Source of the DNA: Citrifermentans bremense
GTDB lineage: Bacteria; Desulfobacterota; Desulfuromonadia; Geobacterales; Geobacteraceae
Direction: 5' to 3'
Assembly: GCF_014218275.1 (NCBI RefSeq)
Contig: NZ_AP023213.1
Coordinates: forward strand, 868,001 to 932,000
Length of the DNA stretch: 64,000 bases
How positions within the stretch are numbered: the stretch's first letter is position 1; each line of letters begins with the position of its first letter. Below, one piece after another: positions 20,029 through 29,011 of the stretch. The notes below the pieces were generated by a model that worked only from the letters and a program-made list of their open reading frames with translations, ran no database searches and was not told the DNA's origin. The translations under genes were made by a program, and so were the position numbers.

Positions 20029-20390
20029 AGAGGATATTGATAGCAGAGGATTCCAACACCATGCGTTCCATGTTGGTGTCGACGATAGATGAGCTGGAGA
20101 AGTACTCCATCGTGGAGGCCGCCAGCGGGTTCGAGGCCCTGCGCCTTTTGCCGCGCGAGCATGTGGACCTGATCATCACCGACATCAACATGCCGGACAT
20201 AAACGGGCTGGAACTGATCAGCTACGTGCGCAACAATCCGAACTACCAGTTGATCCCGCTCTTCATCGTTTCCACCGAAAGCGGCGAGAAAGACCTGGAA
20301 AAGGGGCTGGCACTGGGGGCGAACGAGTACATCGTGAAGCCTTTTGACCCGGCCCGGCTGCAGGAGCTGGTCTGCAAGTACCTGGATTGA
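20025..20390 (+). CDS. CheY-like single-domain response regulator
   Basis: 121 residues, starting at a GTG that overlaps the previous stop. Acidic pocket ED near residue 8, phosphoacceptor Asp in IITDINMPDING (about 52) and the conserved lysine in YIVKPFDP (about 105). There is no output domain, so it acts by binding partners, as CheY does. It closely resembles the receiver encoded at 30952-31329; the two bracket the cluster. Confidence 0.93.
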   Translation: MKRILIAEDSNTMRSMLVSTIDELEKYSIVEAASGFEALRLLPREHVDLIITDINMPDINGLELISYVRNNPNYQLIPLFIVSTESGEKDLEKGLALGANEYIVKPFDPARLQELVCKYLD

Positions 20391-20403
20391 GAACCGAGGA
20401 GCT

Positions 20404-20534
20404 GTTCAAGGTTCAAAGTTCAAGGTTCAAAAACCCAACACGTGCCCGTATCACTTGCCCCGCGACGGTGCCGTCGCAATGGACTCGAAAAGAAGAGATG
20501 CAGTAGCTGAACGTTGAACATTGAACGTTGAACC
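20404..20534. repeat. Inverted arrays of 7-bp repeats between cheY-like gene and cheA
   Basis: Four direct heptads of the form GTTCAAG/A (20404-20431) face four inverted heptads TGAACGT/TGAACAT (20508-20534). A small hairpin, GCGACG...CGTCGC (20462-20477), lies between the arms. Transcribed, this gives a stem of about 28 bp inside the operon. Confidence 0.85.
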
Positions 20535-20549
20535 GGTTTGGGAAGGTCT

Positions 20550-22607
20550 ATGAGCGTTGACGAAAACATAGGGAAGGCGGTGAAGGATTTCCTGGCCGAG
20601 GCCGAGGAAATCCTGGACCAGCTGAGCCTGGACCTTGTCTCCTTGAGCGACTGCGCCGACGGCGGCGAATGCAGCCCGGACCTGGTGAACTCGGTCTTCC
20701 GCGGGGCCCACTCGCTCAAAGGTCTCGCCGGGATGTTCGGCTTTGCCGACATCGCCGAGCTTGGGCATCACCTGGAGAACCTCCTGGACGCGCTGAGGCT
20801 CGGGAAGGTGGAGCTGGACCAGGGCGTGGTGAGCACGCTCTTCGAGTCGACGGAGCTTTTGGGGGCGCTGGTTAGAAACGCGGGCGAGTCGGTGCTGGAG
20901 CCGGTCGACCTAACCGGCATCATGCAGCGCATAAACGACTGCCTCAACAAAAAGCCCGGCGCTGGAGGCGATTCGCCGCTTGCCAGGCTGAACCTCCCCG
21001 AGCGGGTCTTATCCTCCATGACCGAGTACGAGGAGCACCGGCTCCTGGAGAACGTCAAGAAGGGGCGCCGGATCTACTCGATCCACATCTCGCTGCAGCT
21101 TGCCAGCTTCGACTCGGAGCTGATGGAGCTCACCGAGCAGCTGAAGCAGGTGGGCGAGGTGATCAGCACCCTCCCCTCGGCGTCGGGGGGACTTTCCGGT
21201 GGGATCGACTTCGAGATCCTCTTCGGCTGCGACCTTGATAGCGCGGAGCTCGCGCCGCTCATCGACCGCGACAACCTGGAACTCACCGAATTCGGCCCGA
21301 AAGAGCGCTCCGTTGCTCAGGCCGCCGCCCCCGCCCCCGTTGCCGAACCGGCCCGGGAGCCTGCCGAGGAGGAGGCGCCGAACCCGGCGGCCGTGGAGCC
21401 GGGCGCGATCAGCGCCAAGAGCATGAGCCGCACGGTCCGGGTCGATATCGGCAAGCTGGACCTCCTGATGAACATCGTCGGCGAGCTGGTGCTGTCGCAC
21501 TCCATGATCGCCGACGTGGCGGCAAGGATGCACCGCGACGGCCTCATCGTCCCCTCCCAGGAGCTCGCCAAGTCGGCCAAGGGGCTGGAGAAGAAGCTCT
21601 CCGAGCTGCAGAAGGGTGTCATGGAGATCCGCATGATCCCGGTGGGGCAGCTCTTCGAGAAGATGTCCCGCATCGTCAGGAAGATCTCGCGCGAGCAGGG
21701 GAAGAAGGTGGAGCTGAAGCTCTTCGGGGCTGACACCGAGCTGGACAAGCTGATTATCGAGGACATCTCCGACCCGGTGATGCACATCGTGAGAAACTCC
21801 ATCGACCACGGCATCGAGACCCCCGAGGCGCGGCTTGCCGCCGGCAAGGACGAGAAGGGGACCATAACCCTCTCCTCCTACCAGAAGGGTAACCACGTTG
21901 TGATCGAGGTGCACGACGACGGCGGCGGCATCGACGTCTCCCGGGTGAAAAAGAAGGCGCTGCAGCTCGGGATCATCGGCTCCGTCGACGAGGTGAGCGA
22001 CCGCGACGCGCTCGACTTCATCTTCCGCCCCGGTTTTTCCACCACCGACAAGGTGAGCGAGATCTCCGGCCGGGGCGTCGGCATGGACGTGGTGCGCACT
22101 AACATCGCCTCGCTCTCGGGGATGATCGACGTGGAGAACTACCCCGGGCAGGGGGCGCGCTTCATCATCACGCTCCCCATCACGCTCGCCATCATCAAGG
22201 CGCTCATCATCACCGCGGCCGGCCGCACCTACGCGCTTCCCATCACCTCCGTGCTCGAGAGCATCATCGTGGAGCAAAAGGAGATCAAGACCGTGGAGCG
22301 CAAGGAGGTGATCCAGCTGCGCGAGGCCACCCTGCCCCTTTTGCGCCTCTCCGAATTCTTCCAGTTGAAGGGGGGGGAGGCGCCCCCCGAGTCGTGCTAC
22401 GTGGTGGTGGTAGGGGTTGCCGAGAAGCGCCTGGGGGTCGTGGTCGACGACCTTTTGGGGCAGCAGGACATCGTGATCAAATCCATCGGCGACACCTTCG
22501 CCGGCTTCCGGGGGATCTCGGGGGCGGCGGACCTGGGGGACCAGCGCACCATCCTGGTGCTCGACGTGGGGAGTGTGATCAGCGAGGCGACCCGGGGGAG
22601 TGCCTGA
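20550..22607 (+). CDS. cheA: Chemotaxis histidine kinase CheA
   Basis: The central kinase of the pathway, 685 residues from the ATG at 20550 (GGGAAGG upstream). The TTG at 20538 is the alternative start. The Hpt domain carries the phosphorylated His54 (GAHSLKGLAG). A linker region with a weak P2-like segment (about 160-250) and a Pro/Ala/Glu linker follow. The dimerisation domain begins at RTVRVDIGKLDLLMNIVGEL (about 295). The ATPase domain has the N-box HIVRNSIDHGIE, then DDGGGID and GRGVGMDVV. The C-terminal CheW-like domain covers about 545-685. The stop overlaps the next start by one base. Confidence 0.97.
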   Translation: MSVDENIGKAVKDFLAEAEEILDQLSLDLVSLSDCADGGECSPDLVNSVFRGAHSLKGLAGMFGFADIAELGHHLENLLDALRLGKVELDQGVVSTLFESTELLGALVRNAGESVLEPVDLTGIMQRINDCLNKKPGAGGDSPLARLNLPERVLSSMTEYEEHRLLENVKKGRRIYSIHISLQLASFDSELMELTEQLKQVGEVISTLPSASGGLSGGIDFEILFGCDLDSAELAPLIDRDNLELTEFGPKERSVAQAAAPAPVAEPAREPAEEEAPNPAAVEPGAISAKSMSRTVRVDIGKLDLLMNIVGELVLSHSMIADVAARMHRDGLIVPSQELAKSAKGLEKKLSELQKGVMEIRMIPVGQLFEKMSRIVRKISREQGKKVELKLFGADTELDKLIIEDISDPVMHIVRNSIDHGIETPEARLAAGKDEKGTITLSSYQKGNHVVIEVHDDGGGIDVSRVKKKALQLGIIGSVDEVSDRDALDFIFRPGFSTTDKVSEISGRGVGMDVVRTNIASLSGMIDVENYPGQGARFIITLPITLAIIKALIITAAGRTYALPITSVLESIIVEQKEIKTVERKEVIQLREATLPLLRLSEFFQLKGGEAPPESCYVVVVGVAEKRLGVVVDDLLGQQDIVIKSIGDTFAGFRGISGAADLGDQRTILVLDVGSVISEATRGSA

Positions 22608-23407
22608 TGTACAAGGAGTTTTACGGCCTGGCCGAAAAGCCGTTCAGCAAGACCCCCGACCCGCGCTTTCTCTATATGAGCGCCGGGCACCAGGAGGCCC
22701 TGGCGCGGCTTGAGTACGCGGTGGAAGAGAGCGAGATCGCCCTTTTGACCGGCGAGATCGGCTGCGGCAAGACCACCATTTCCCGGGCGCTCATGGACCG
22801 GATGGGGGACCGCTACCACTTCCTGTTCGTGTTCAACCCAAGGCTCACCGCCGACGAGCTTCTGCGCGTGATCGCCTCCGGCCTCGAGGTGGAGAGCCCC
22901 CCGCTGCAAAAAGACCTCCTTTTGCAGGAGATCACCGGGGCGCTGTACCGCATGCACGGCGAGGGGCGCATCCCTGTGGTCGTCATCGACGAGGCGCAGC
23001 TGATACCGGACCGCGAGCTCTTCGACGAGCTGCGGCTTTTGACCAACTTCCAGCTAGACGACAGGAACCTGGTCAGCGTCATCATCATGGGGCAGCCCGA
23101 GCTGCGCGGCATGCTTTCCTCCCCGGTTTACGAGCCGTTTCGCCAGCGCATCTCGCTCAACTTCCACCTGGAGCCCCTGGGACTCGAGGAGACACTGGAG
23201 TACCTCGATTTCCGGGTGGTCGCGGCCGGCGGGGAGCCGGGGCTTTTCTCCCCGGACGCGGTGCAAAGGATCTACGAGCTTTCCGGCGGGGTGCCGCGGC
23301 GGATCAACGCCGTCGCCACCAACGCGCTTCTCATCGGCTTCGGGCGGGACGCTTCCTGGATCGACGCCTCCATCGTCGAGGAGACCGCGGCGGAGCTGCT
23401 CTCCTAG
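22607..23407 (+). CDS. ExeA/GspA-like AAA ATPase
   Basis: 266 residues. The start ATG at 22607 overlaps the cheA stop (TGATG). The N-terminus MYKEFYGLAEKPFSKTPDP is the hallmark of the ExeA/GspA ATPase family. Walker A is GEIGCGKTTIS (about 48-58) and Walker B is VVVIDEAQ near 126; then come the sensor segment IIMGQPELR and the C-terminal SGGVPRRINAVATNALL. ExeA proteins normally help place secretins and carry a C-terminal peptidoglycan-binding part; here only the ATPase remains. Its place inside a che operon is unusual. Confidence 0.88.
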   Translation: MYKEFYGLAEKPFSKTPDPRFLYMSAGHQEALARLEYAVEESEIALLTGEIGCGKTTISRALMDRMGDRYHFLFVFNPRLTADELLRVIASGLEVESPPLQKDLLLQEITGALYRMHGEGRIPVVVIDEAQLIPDRELFDELRLLTNFQLDDRNLVSVIIMGQPELRGMLSSPVYEPFRQRISLNFHLEPLGLEETLEYLDFRVVAAGGEPGLFSPDAVQRIYELSGGVPRRINAVATNALLIGFGRDASWIDASIVEETAAELLS

Positions 23408-23445
23408 AAAATGCAGCAGACAGAACGCAAAACGGGTTTGGGACT

Positions 23446-24246
23446 ATGAATCTAGCCGAGATCAGAAAGAAGGCTCTCAGGGGAGAGACGCAAGGCAGCG
23501 CCGGGGGAGAGAGCCCCGCGCCGGTCGCCTCGTGGCAGATCCCCGTCATCGATCCGTCCCCGGCTGCAACGGAAGACGAACCGCCGCTTAACTTTCCCGC
23601 CGAGGATTTCGGCGCCGAGGAGTTTCCCGCGCCGGAGTTCGACGAGCCGCTGGAGCAAAGTGGCCAGCTTCTTTGGCAGGCGGAGACGAGCCCGCAGTTC
23701 CAGGGGGCGGCCGACGACGAGGATCCGGATGAATTCGACCCCGCCGCCGTCATCCTCAGGGGACGCGAAACCGCTTCCTTCGACGGCGAGATTTCCCAGC
23801 AGGACGAGGTGGCAGCGGCGAGCGTGGAGCTCCTCTGCTTCAGGGTGGCGAACGAGGAATACGCCATCAGCATCATGGACATCAAGGAGATCATCAAGCC
23901 GCGCGAGGTGACAGAGGTGCCCCGGGTGCCGGAGTTCGTGCGCGGCATACTCTCCTTACGCGGCAACATCATCCCCATCTTCGACATGCGGGTGCGGCTG
24001 GGCCTTTCCGGCGGCGCGCCGTCGGAGCGCGAACGGGTCATCGTGGTGAATCGCCAGGGGGGCTTCGCGGGGGTGCTGGTCGACGAGGTGGTACAGGTGG
24101 TGCGCATACCCGAGGGGGGGATCGAGCCACCCCCGGTGGTGCTGGAAGGGATCGACCGTGAATTCGTGCTCGGCATCGGCCGGGTTGCCGGCAGGATGCT
24201 GATCCTGCTCGACATGGAAAAGGTGCTGGACGTAGGGCTTTTGTAG
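23446..24246 (+). CDS. cheW: CheW-domain protein with long acidic N-terminus
   Basis: 266 residues. The first about 120 are acidic and low-complexity (many Glu, Asp, Pro and Ala). The C-terminal part is a CheW domain: LLCFRVANEEYAISIMDIKEII, then VRGILSLRGNIIPIFDMR and GVLVDEVVQVVRIPE. CheW couples receptors to CheA. The unstructured extension suggests an extra binding partner. A second CheW is encoded 400 bp downstream. Confidence 0.92.
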   Translation: MNLAEIRKKALRGETQGSAGGESPAPVASWQIPVIDPSPAATEDEPPLNFPAEDFGAEEFPAPEFDEPLEQSGQLLWQAETSPQFQGAADDEDPDEFDPAAVILRGRETASFDGEISQQDEVAAASVELLCFRVANEEYAISIMDIKEIIKPREVTEVPRVPEFVRGILSLRGNIIPIFDMRVRLGLSGGAPSERERVIVVNRQGGFAGVLVDEVVQVVRIPEGGIEPPPVVLEGIDREFVLGIGRVAGRMLILLDMEKVLDVGLL

Positions 24247-24265
24247 CAGACGGGGAGGCAATCGC

Positions 24266-24664
24266 ATGGATAAGAACAGGATCCTCGTTGTGGAAGACGA
24301 AGAGAGCTTGCTCAAGCTGGAGAGCATCCTCTTCACCTCAAAGGGTTACCAGGTGACCGGCGTCAGGGGCGGGCTCGATGCCTTGCGTTCCATAGCGCAA
24401 GATCGGCCGGATCTCGTGGTGCTCGACATCATGCTTCCCGACATGGACGGGTTCGAGGTATGCCGCAGCATCAAGGAGGACCCCGACACGAGGTCCATAC
24501 CCGTGGTCATGCTGACGGCGAAGAAGAGCAGCCGCGACCTGGAGGCGGGCCGCGTCGCCGGGGCAGACGCCTACATCACCAAGCCCTTCAAGTCGGTTAA
24601 GGTGCTCGAGGTGATCGGGGGGCTTTTGGGGAACCGGATGACCGGCAGGGGAGACCGTTCTTGA
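24266..24664 (+). CDS. Single-domain response regulator
   Basis: 132 residues: VVEDEE at the N-terminus, phosphoacceptor Asp in VVLDIMLPDMDGFEV (about 54) and lysine in YITKPFKS (about 106). The receiver is of the PhoB/OmpR subtype but has no output domain. It overlaps the next start by four bases (TTGA). Confidence 0.93.
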   Translation: MDKNRILVVEDEESLLKLESILFTSKGYQVTGVRGGLDALRSIAQDRPDLVVLDIMLPDMDGFEVCRSIKEDPDTRSIPVVMLTAKKSSRDLEAGRVAGADAYITKPFKSVKVLEVIGGLLGNRMTGRGDRS

Positions 24665-25173
24665 CGACACAGGAGCTGCAGGAAATACAGGTGGCCTGCC
24701 TGAAGATGGGAGACGGGCTCTACGCCGTCGACATCATGAGGATCAGGGAGATCATAAGGGTGCCTAAGCTCGCACCGCTGCCCCGGGCGCTCCCCTTCGT
24801 CGAGGGGGTGATCAACCTGCGCGGCAACGTGATTCCGGTGGTGGACCTCAGGAAGAGGTTCGGGCTGCCGCCTGCCGAAAACACCGAAACCGCCCGCCTT
24901 TTGATACTCTCCATCTCCGGCCAGCCCATAGCGCTCATGGTGGACGAGGTGACCGAGATGATCACCATTCCGCTCAGGGAGCTTAAGGCGCCGCCGCGGG
25001 GAGTGCGCATCGTCGGCGGCGAATACATGGTCGGGCTTTGCCTGGTGCGCGAGGTGCCGGTCATGCTGCTCAACATAGACGCTCTGCTTACTTTCCAGGA
25101 AAAGGCCGAGCTCGGCATCTTCTCCCCCAAAAAGGGGGGTACTTCCACTGAAAAAAAGAGCTCCGCATGCTGA
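24661..25173 (+). CDS. cheW: CheW coupling protein
   Basis: 170 residues from a TTG start at 24661 that overlaps the upstream stop. One CheW domain: VACLKMGDGLYAVDIMRIREII, then FVEGVINLRGNVIPVVDLRKRFGLP and IALMVDEVTEMITIP. It bridges receptor and CheA. The C-terminal about 25 residues are a charged tail. The stop overlaps the next ATG by seven bases. Confidence 0.93.
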   Translation: MTTQELQEIQVACLKMGDGLYAVDIMRIREIIRVPKLAPLPRALPFVEGVINLRGNVIPVVDLRKRFGLPPAENTETARLLILSISGQPIALMVDEVTEMITIPLRELKAPPRGVRIVGGEYMVGLCLVREVPVMLLNIDALLTFQEKAELGIFSPKKGGTSTEKKSSAC

Positions 25174-26123
25174 TTGTCTGCCCCAATTGCAAGAAAAGGT
25201 TCAATGTGGATCCGGGAACTCCGGGTCAGCCTAAAAAGCTTCGCTGCTCCAACTGCCGGGCTGTGTTCCGCCTGGTGCGCAAGGGGGAGCGTGGCGAGGG
25301 CGCGCCGGCGAAACTAAAGGTGGTGGTCGCCAACGAGAGCGCGGCGTTCTGCCAGGCCGTCGAGAAGGTGCTTGCCAGCGAGCCGTTCCAGCTTTATCTG
25401 TGCACCGACGGGAAAGAGGCGCTGGAGACGGTGCAGCGGGTGAAGCCGGAGGTGCTGCTTTTAGACGTAGCCCTTCCCACCATGTTCGGCTTCGAGGTCT
25501 GCGAGCGGGTGCGGCAGGACCCGGCGCTTGCCGGCGTGAAGATCGTGCTCATCGCCTCCATCTACGACAAGACCCGCTACAAGAGGTCCCCCAATTCGCT
25601 GTACGGCGCCGACGACTACATCGAGAAGCACCACATCCCCGATTCGCTGGTTCCCATGATTCACCGCCTCACCTCGGGTAGCGAGCCGCAGGTTCAAAGC
25701 CCGACCGAGACCGAGCTGGCCGCGCAGGAGGAGACCCGCAGCGAGATCCGTCAGTGCGAGGTGGACGAAACCTCCACGGTGGAGGCAGCACCGGCAGAGC
25801 CTGCAGCGGCGGTCCAGCCGGAGAGGTCGGACAGCGCGCCGGCTACCGCGGCTGCCCCGGCTATCGCGGAGCTTTCGCCGGAGCATGTGAAGGCGCGGCG
25901 CCTGGCGAGGATCATTGTCTCCGACATCGTCCTCTACAACCAGGGGAAGGTCGAGCAGGGAGTGCGGGAGGGAACGTTCTACCAGCTCCTAGCCGACGAC
26001 ATCCGGGAAGGGGAAAACCTCTACCGGCAAAGGGTGTCCCAGCAGGTGCGCGACACCACCTCTTTCCTCGAGGAAGCCTTCGAGGAAGTTATCGCCAAAA
26101 AACGCGCCGAACTGAGCGTCTAG
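25167..26123 (+). CDS. Zinc-ribbon plus receiver-domain protein
   Basis: 318 residues. The N-terminus has paired CxxC motifs (CPNCKKRF, then CSNCRAVF) like the MJ0042/zinin zinc-ribbon family. A receiver follows (about 50-170) with the phosphoacceptor Asp in LLLDVALPTMFGFEVCER. Then come an Ala/Glu/Pro-rich linker (about 170-230) and a helical C-terminus (HVKARRLARIIVSDIVLYNQGK) of a type also found in deltaproteobacterial gliding/Frz-like regulators. It probably links the pathway to another partner; the output is unknown. Confidence 0.8.
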   Translation: MLIVCPNCKKRFNVDPGTPGQPKKLRCSNCRAVFRLVRKGERGEGAPAKLKVVVANESAAFCQAVEKVLASEPFQLYLCTDGKEALETVQRVKPEVLLLDVALPTMFGFEVCERVRQDPALAGVKIVLIASIYDKTRYKRSPNSLYGADDYIEKHHIPDSLVPMIHRLTSGSEPQVQSPTETELAAQEETRSEIRQCEVDETSTVEAAPAEPAAAVQPERSDSAPATAAAPAIAELSPEHVKARRLARIIVSDIVLYNQGKVEQGVREGTFYQLLADDIREGENLYRQRVSQQVRDTTSFLEEAFEEVIAKKRAELSV

Positions 26124-26132
26124 GAGTCACCT

Positions 26133-28142
26133 CTGGCTACTGTCCTGGAAGATATCTCGATCAAACTCGGCAGCCGCGACGAGGAGGAACGGCGCCTTGC
26201 CGTGGTGGCCCTGAGGTCCCACCCTTTCCCGAGCAGCACGCAGCTCATCTTCAAGGCGATGGGGGACGAAAGCTGGCGCGTCAGGAAGGAGGCTGTCACG
26301 GCGGTCCTTAAGGCGCAACCGCACGAAGCGGAGGTGCTCGAAGCCCTGATCGGGGCCCTGCGCGCCTCGGAGAACGCGGGGCTCAGGAATTCGGCAGTGG
26401 AAGCGCTGGAGCAGATCGGCGCCGCCGCGGTTCCACACCTCTGCGCGCACCTGAACGACCCTGACCCCGACCTGCGCAAATTCATCATCGACATCCTGGG
26501 AAACATCGGCTGCGACAAGTGCCTCCCGCTCCTGGTCCGGGCGCTCGACGACGACGACATGAACGTGCGGGTCGCTGCCGCCGAGAACCTGGGCAAAATC
26601 GGCGACGAGCGCGCCCTGCCGCACCTTTTGACGGTGCTGGAGGGGGGGGAGATCTGGCTCAAGTTCACGGTGCTGGACGCCCTGGCCCTCATCGGGGCCC
26701 CGGTGCCGCTGGTCTCGCTGGCCCCGCTGCTTAAGGAGAGCCTGCTCAGGCGCGCGACCTACGATTGCCTCGGCGTCTTGGGGGACGCCCAGTGCCTTCC
26801 CATACTGCTGCAGGGCCTCCAGGAGAAGGCGAAGAACGCACGCGAGGCGGCCGCCATGGCACTGATGCGGGTAAGAGAGCGCCTGCCGGCTGAAAAGCAG
26901 AGCGCTTTGGTGGACCTCCCCCTGCAGAGACTTGAGGGGGGACCGGTAGCGAAGAAGCTGATCGATTCGCTGCACAGCGAGGACCCAATGGTACTCGACG
27001 CGCTGGTCCGCATCGTCGGGACCATCGGTGACGCACGGGCGGCGCTCCCGCTTCTGCGTGTCTGCCGCAGCGAGCGGCTCAGAAGCGTCTGCATCGACGC
27101 GTTCCGGCGTGTCGGCCCCTCACTGATGCCGGAACTCCTGGAGCACTTCCCCACTGCGGTTCCCATCGAACGCGGCGTCACCGCGCAGCTGATCGCCGAA
27201 TTCGGCCACGTCGGCAGCGAAAAGCTCCTCTTCGACGGGCTCCTCGACGACAGTGCCGAGGTCAGGCGCAGCTGCGCGCTCGCCTTGGGACGGCTCAAGC
27301 CCGCCGGGGCCGTGACGCGCCTGGCAGAGCTGCTCGACGACGGCGAGCCGCAGGTGCGCGAGGCGGCCCTGGAGGGGCTGCGGGGCTTTGCGGCCACCGA
27401 ACCCGCCACCTTGAGCGCGCTCGCCTCGGAACTGATGCACGCGCAGCTTCCCGCCAAGAGGCGCAACGCGGCTTTGATCCTCGGGGCCCTTTCCGACGGG
27501 GAGCGGCTTCCCCCGCTGGTGAAGGACGAGGACGCCTCGGTGCGCCAGGCGGCGGTTTCCTCGCTGGCCCGGGTCGAGTTTCCCCAAGTGGTCTCGCACC
27601 TGGCGCTCGCGCTCTCGGACGAGGAACCCGAGGTGCGCCTTGCTGCGGCGCATGCCCTTTCGGATCGCGGGGGACCCGACGCGCTGGGACCGCTGCTTTT
27701 GGCACTTAACGATACGGATCCCTGGGTGCAGACGACGGCGCTCAAGGGTCTTGCCGCCCTCGGGGAGAGCGGCGCTCTTCAGAACGTAGTCGCCCTGCTG
27801 GACCACGCCAGCGGACCGGTGCTGATCGCGGCACTTTCGACGGTGGCGGCGCTTGGCGGGGAAAAGGCGCTCGCCCCGGTCGAAAAGGCGCTTTCTCACG
27901 GCGACGAAGAGGTGGTCGAGGCGGCGATAGAGGTTCTGTCGGGGTTCGGCGGCGGGTGGATCGCGGCCCACTGCGACGCACTTCTTGCTCATCCGCACTG
28001 GATGGTGAGGCGCAGCTTCGTGCGTGCCCTGGCGATGCTTAAGGGGGCTGAGTCCGTGCCCATTTTGGACCGGGCGCTGGCGGGGGAGTCGGACCAGTTG
28101 GTGCGAGACGAGATCATAGCATTGCTCGACAGGCTGCGCTGA
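26133..28142 (+). CDS. HEAT-repeat protein of the chemosensory cluster (probable CTG start)
   Basis: About 669 residues made almost entirely of HEAT/PBS-type helical repeats, each about 30 residues long (for example RVRKEAVTAVLK, DLRKFIIDILGNIG, NVRVAAAENLGKIGDERALPHLL). Such solenoids bind other proteins. The repeat pattern and the frame reach back to the stop of the previous gene. The only well-placed start is CTG at 26133, six bases after AGGAG, giving M-ATVLEDISIKL. The GTG at 26202 would cut a repeat in half and has no ribosome-binding site. The stop overlaps cheR (TGATG). It probably scaffolds CheA/CheR complexes. Confidence 0.85.
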   Translation: MATVLEDISIKLGSRDEEERRLAVVALRSHPFPSSTQLIFKAMGDESWRVRKEAVTAVLKAQPHEAEVLEALIGALRASENAGLRNSAVEALEQIGAAAVPHLCAHLNDPDPDLRKFIIDILGNIGCDKCLPLLVRALDDDDMNVRVAAAENLGKIGDERALPHLLTVLEGGEIWLKFTVLDALALIGAPVPLVSLAPLLKESLLRRATYDCLGVLGDAQCLPILLQGLQEKAKNAREAAAMALMRVRERLPAEKQSALVDLPLQRLEGGPVAKKLIDSLHSEDPMVLDALVRIVGTIGDARAALPLLRVCRSERLRSVCIDAFRRVGPSLMPELLEHFPTAVPIERGVTAQLIAEFGHVGSEKLLFDGLLDDSAEVRRSCALALGRLKPAGAVTRLAELLDDGEPQVREAALEGLRGFAATEPATLSALASELMHAQLPAKRRNAALILGALSDGERLPPLVKDEDASVRQAAVSSLARVEFPQVVSHLALALSDEEPEVRLAAAHALSDRGGPDALGPLLLALNDTDPWVQTTALKGLAALGESGALQNVVALLDHASGPVLIAALSTVAALGGEKALAPVEKALSHGDEEVVEAAIEVLSGFGGGWIAAHCDALLAHPHWMVRRSFVRALAMLKGAESVPILDRALAGESDQLVRDEIIALLDRLR

Positions 28143-29011
28143 TGCCGTTCTTCGAACCCGAACTGCATCTGACCGAAGAGGAATTCCGCCTGATCAGGGA
28201 CCTGATCTACCATCACTGCGGCCTCTTCTTCGACGAGGACTCGAAATACCTCCTGGACCGGCGCCTTTTGCAGAGGGTCACCCTGCACAACCTCTCAGGA
28301 TTCAGGGAGTACTACCAGTTCCTCAAGTACGACCGCAAGAAGGAGCAGGAGATCTCGGACATCATGGATCTCCTCACCACCAACGAGACCTATTTCTTCC
28401 GTGAGGCGTTTCAGCTGCGGGCCTTTACCGACGAGATCGTCCCCGAGCTGGCGAAGCTGAAACAGCGCGACCGCACCTTGCGCATCTGGAGCGCCGGCTG
28501 CTCCACGGGGGAGGAGCCCTACACCATAGCGATGCTCCTTCTGGAGCTTGGGTGCTTTGACGGCTGGCGCATAGACATCGTCGGCTCCGACATCAGCCAC
28601 AGGGTGGTGCAGCACGCCCGCAAGGGGGTCTACGGCAAGGCCTCGTTCCGGGCCACCGAGGAGCGCTACATCAAGCGCTTCTTCACCGAGTCGGAGGGGG
28701 GATACCGGATCAACGACGAGGTGCGGGAACTGGTCACCATAAGCCAGATGAACCTCTTCGACCAGAACCGCCTGGCGCTATTGGGGAAGATGGACGTCAT
28801 CTTTTGCCGCAACGTCATCATCTACTTCGACGAGACTTCGAAGAAGAAGGTGATCGAGGCCTTCTACAACACGCTCAGGGGCGGGGGGTACCTTCTTTTG
28901 GGGCACTCCGAATCACTGATGAACATCACGACGAGCTTCGCCTTGAAGCACCTGAAAAACGACATGGTCTACCAGAAAACAGACAGAACCAGCGGCGGAG
29001 TAGTGACGTGA
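28142..29011 (+). CDS. cheR: Chemotaxis protein methyltransferase CheR
   Basis: 289 residues. It methylates receptor glutamates using S-adenosylmethionine. The N-terminal helical domain ([21 protein letters not shown]) is followed by the conserved [10 protein letters not shown], the SAM site [17 protein letters not shown] and [12 protein letters not shown]. No TPR extension. It is coupled to cheB by a four-base overlap (GTGA). No receptor gene is in the cluster, so its substrate is encoded elsewhere. Confidence 0.96.
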   Translation: MPFFEPELHLTEEEFRLIRDLIYHHCGLFFDEDSKYLLDRRLLQRVTLHNLSGFREYYQFLKYDRKKEQEISDIMDLLTTNETYFFREAFQLRAFTDEIVPELAKLKQRDRTLRIWSAGCSTGEEPYTIAMLLLELGCFDGWRIDIVGSDISHRVVQHARKGVYGKASFRATEERYIKRFFTESEGGYRINDEVRELVTISQMNLFDQNRLALLGKMDVIFCRNVIIYFDETSKKKVIEAFYNTLRGGGYLLLGHSESLMNITTSFALKHLKNDMVYQKTDRTSGGVVT

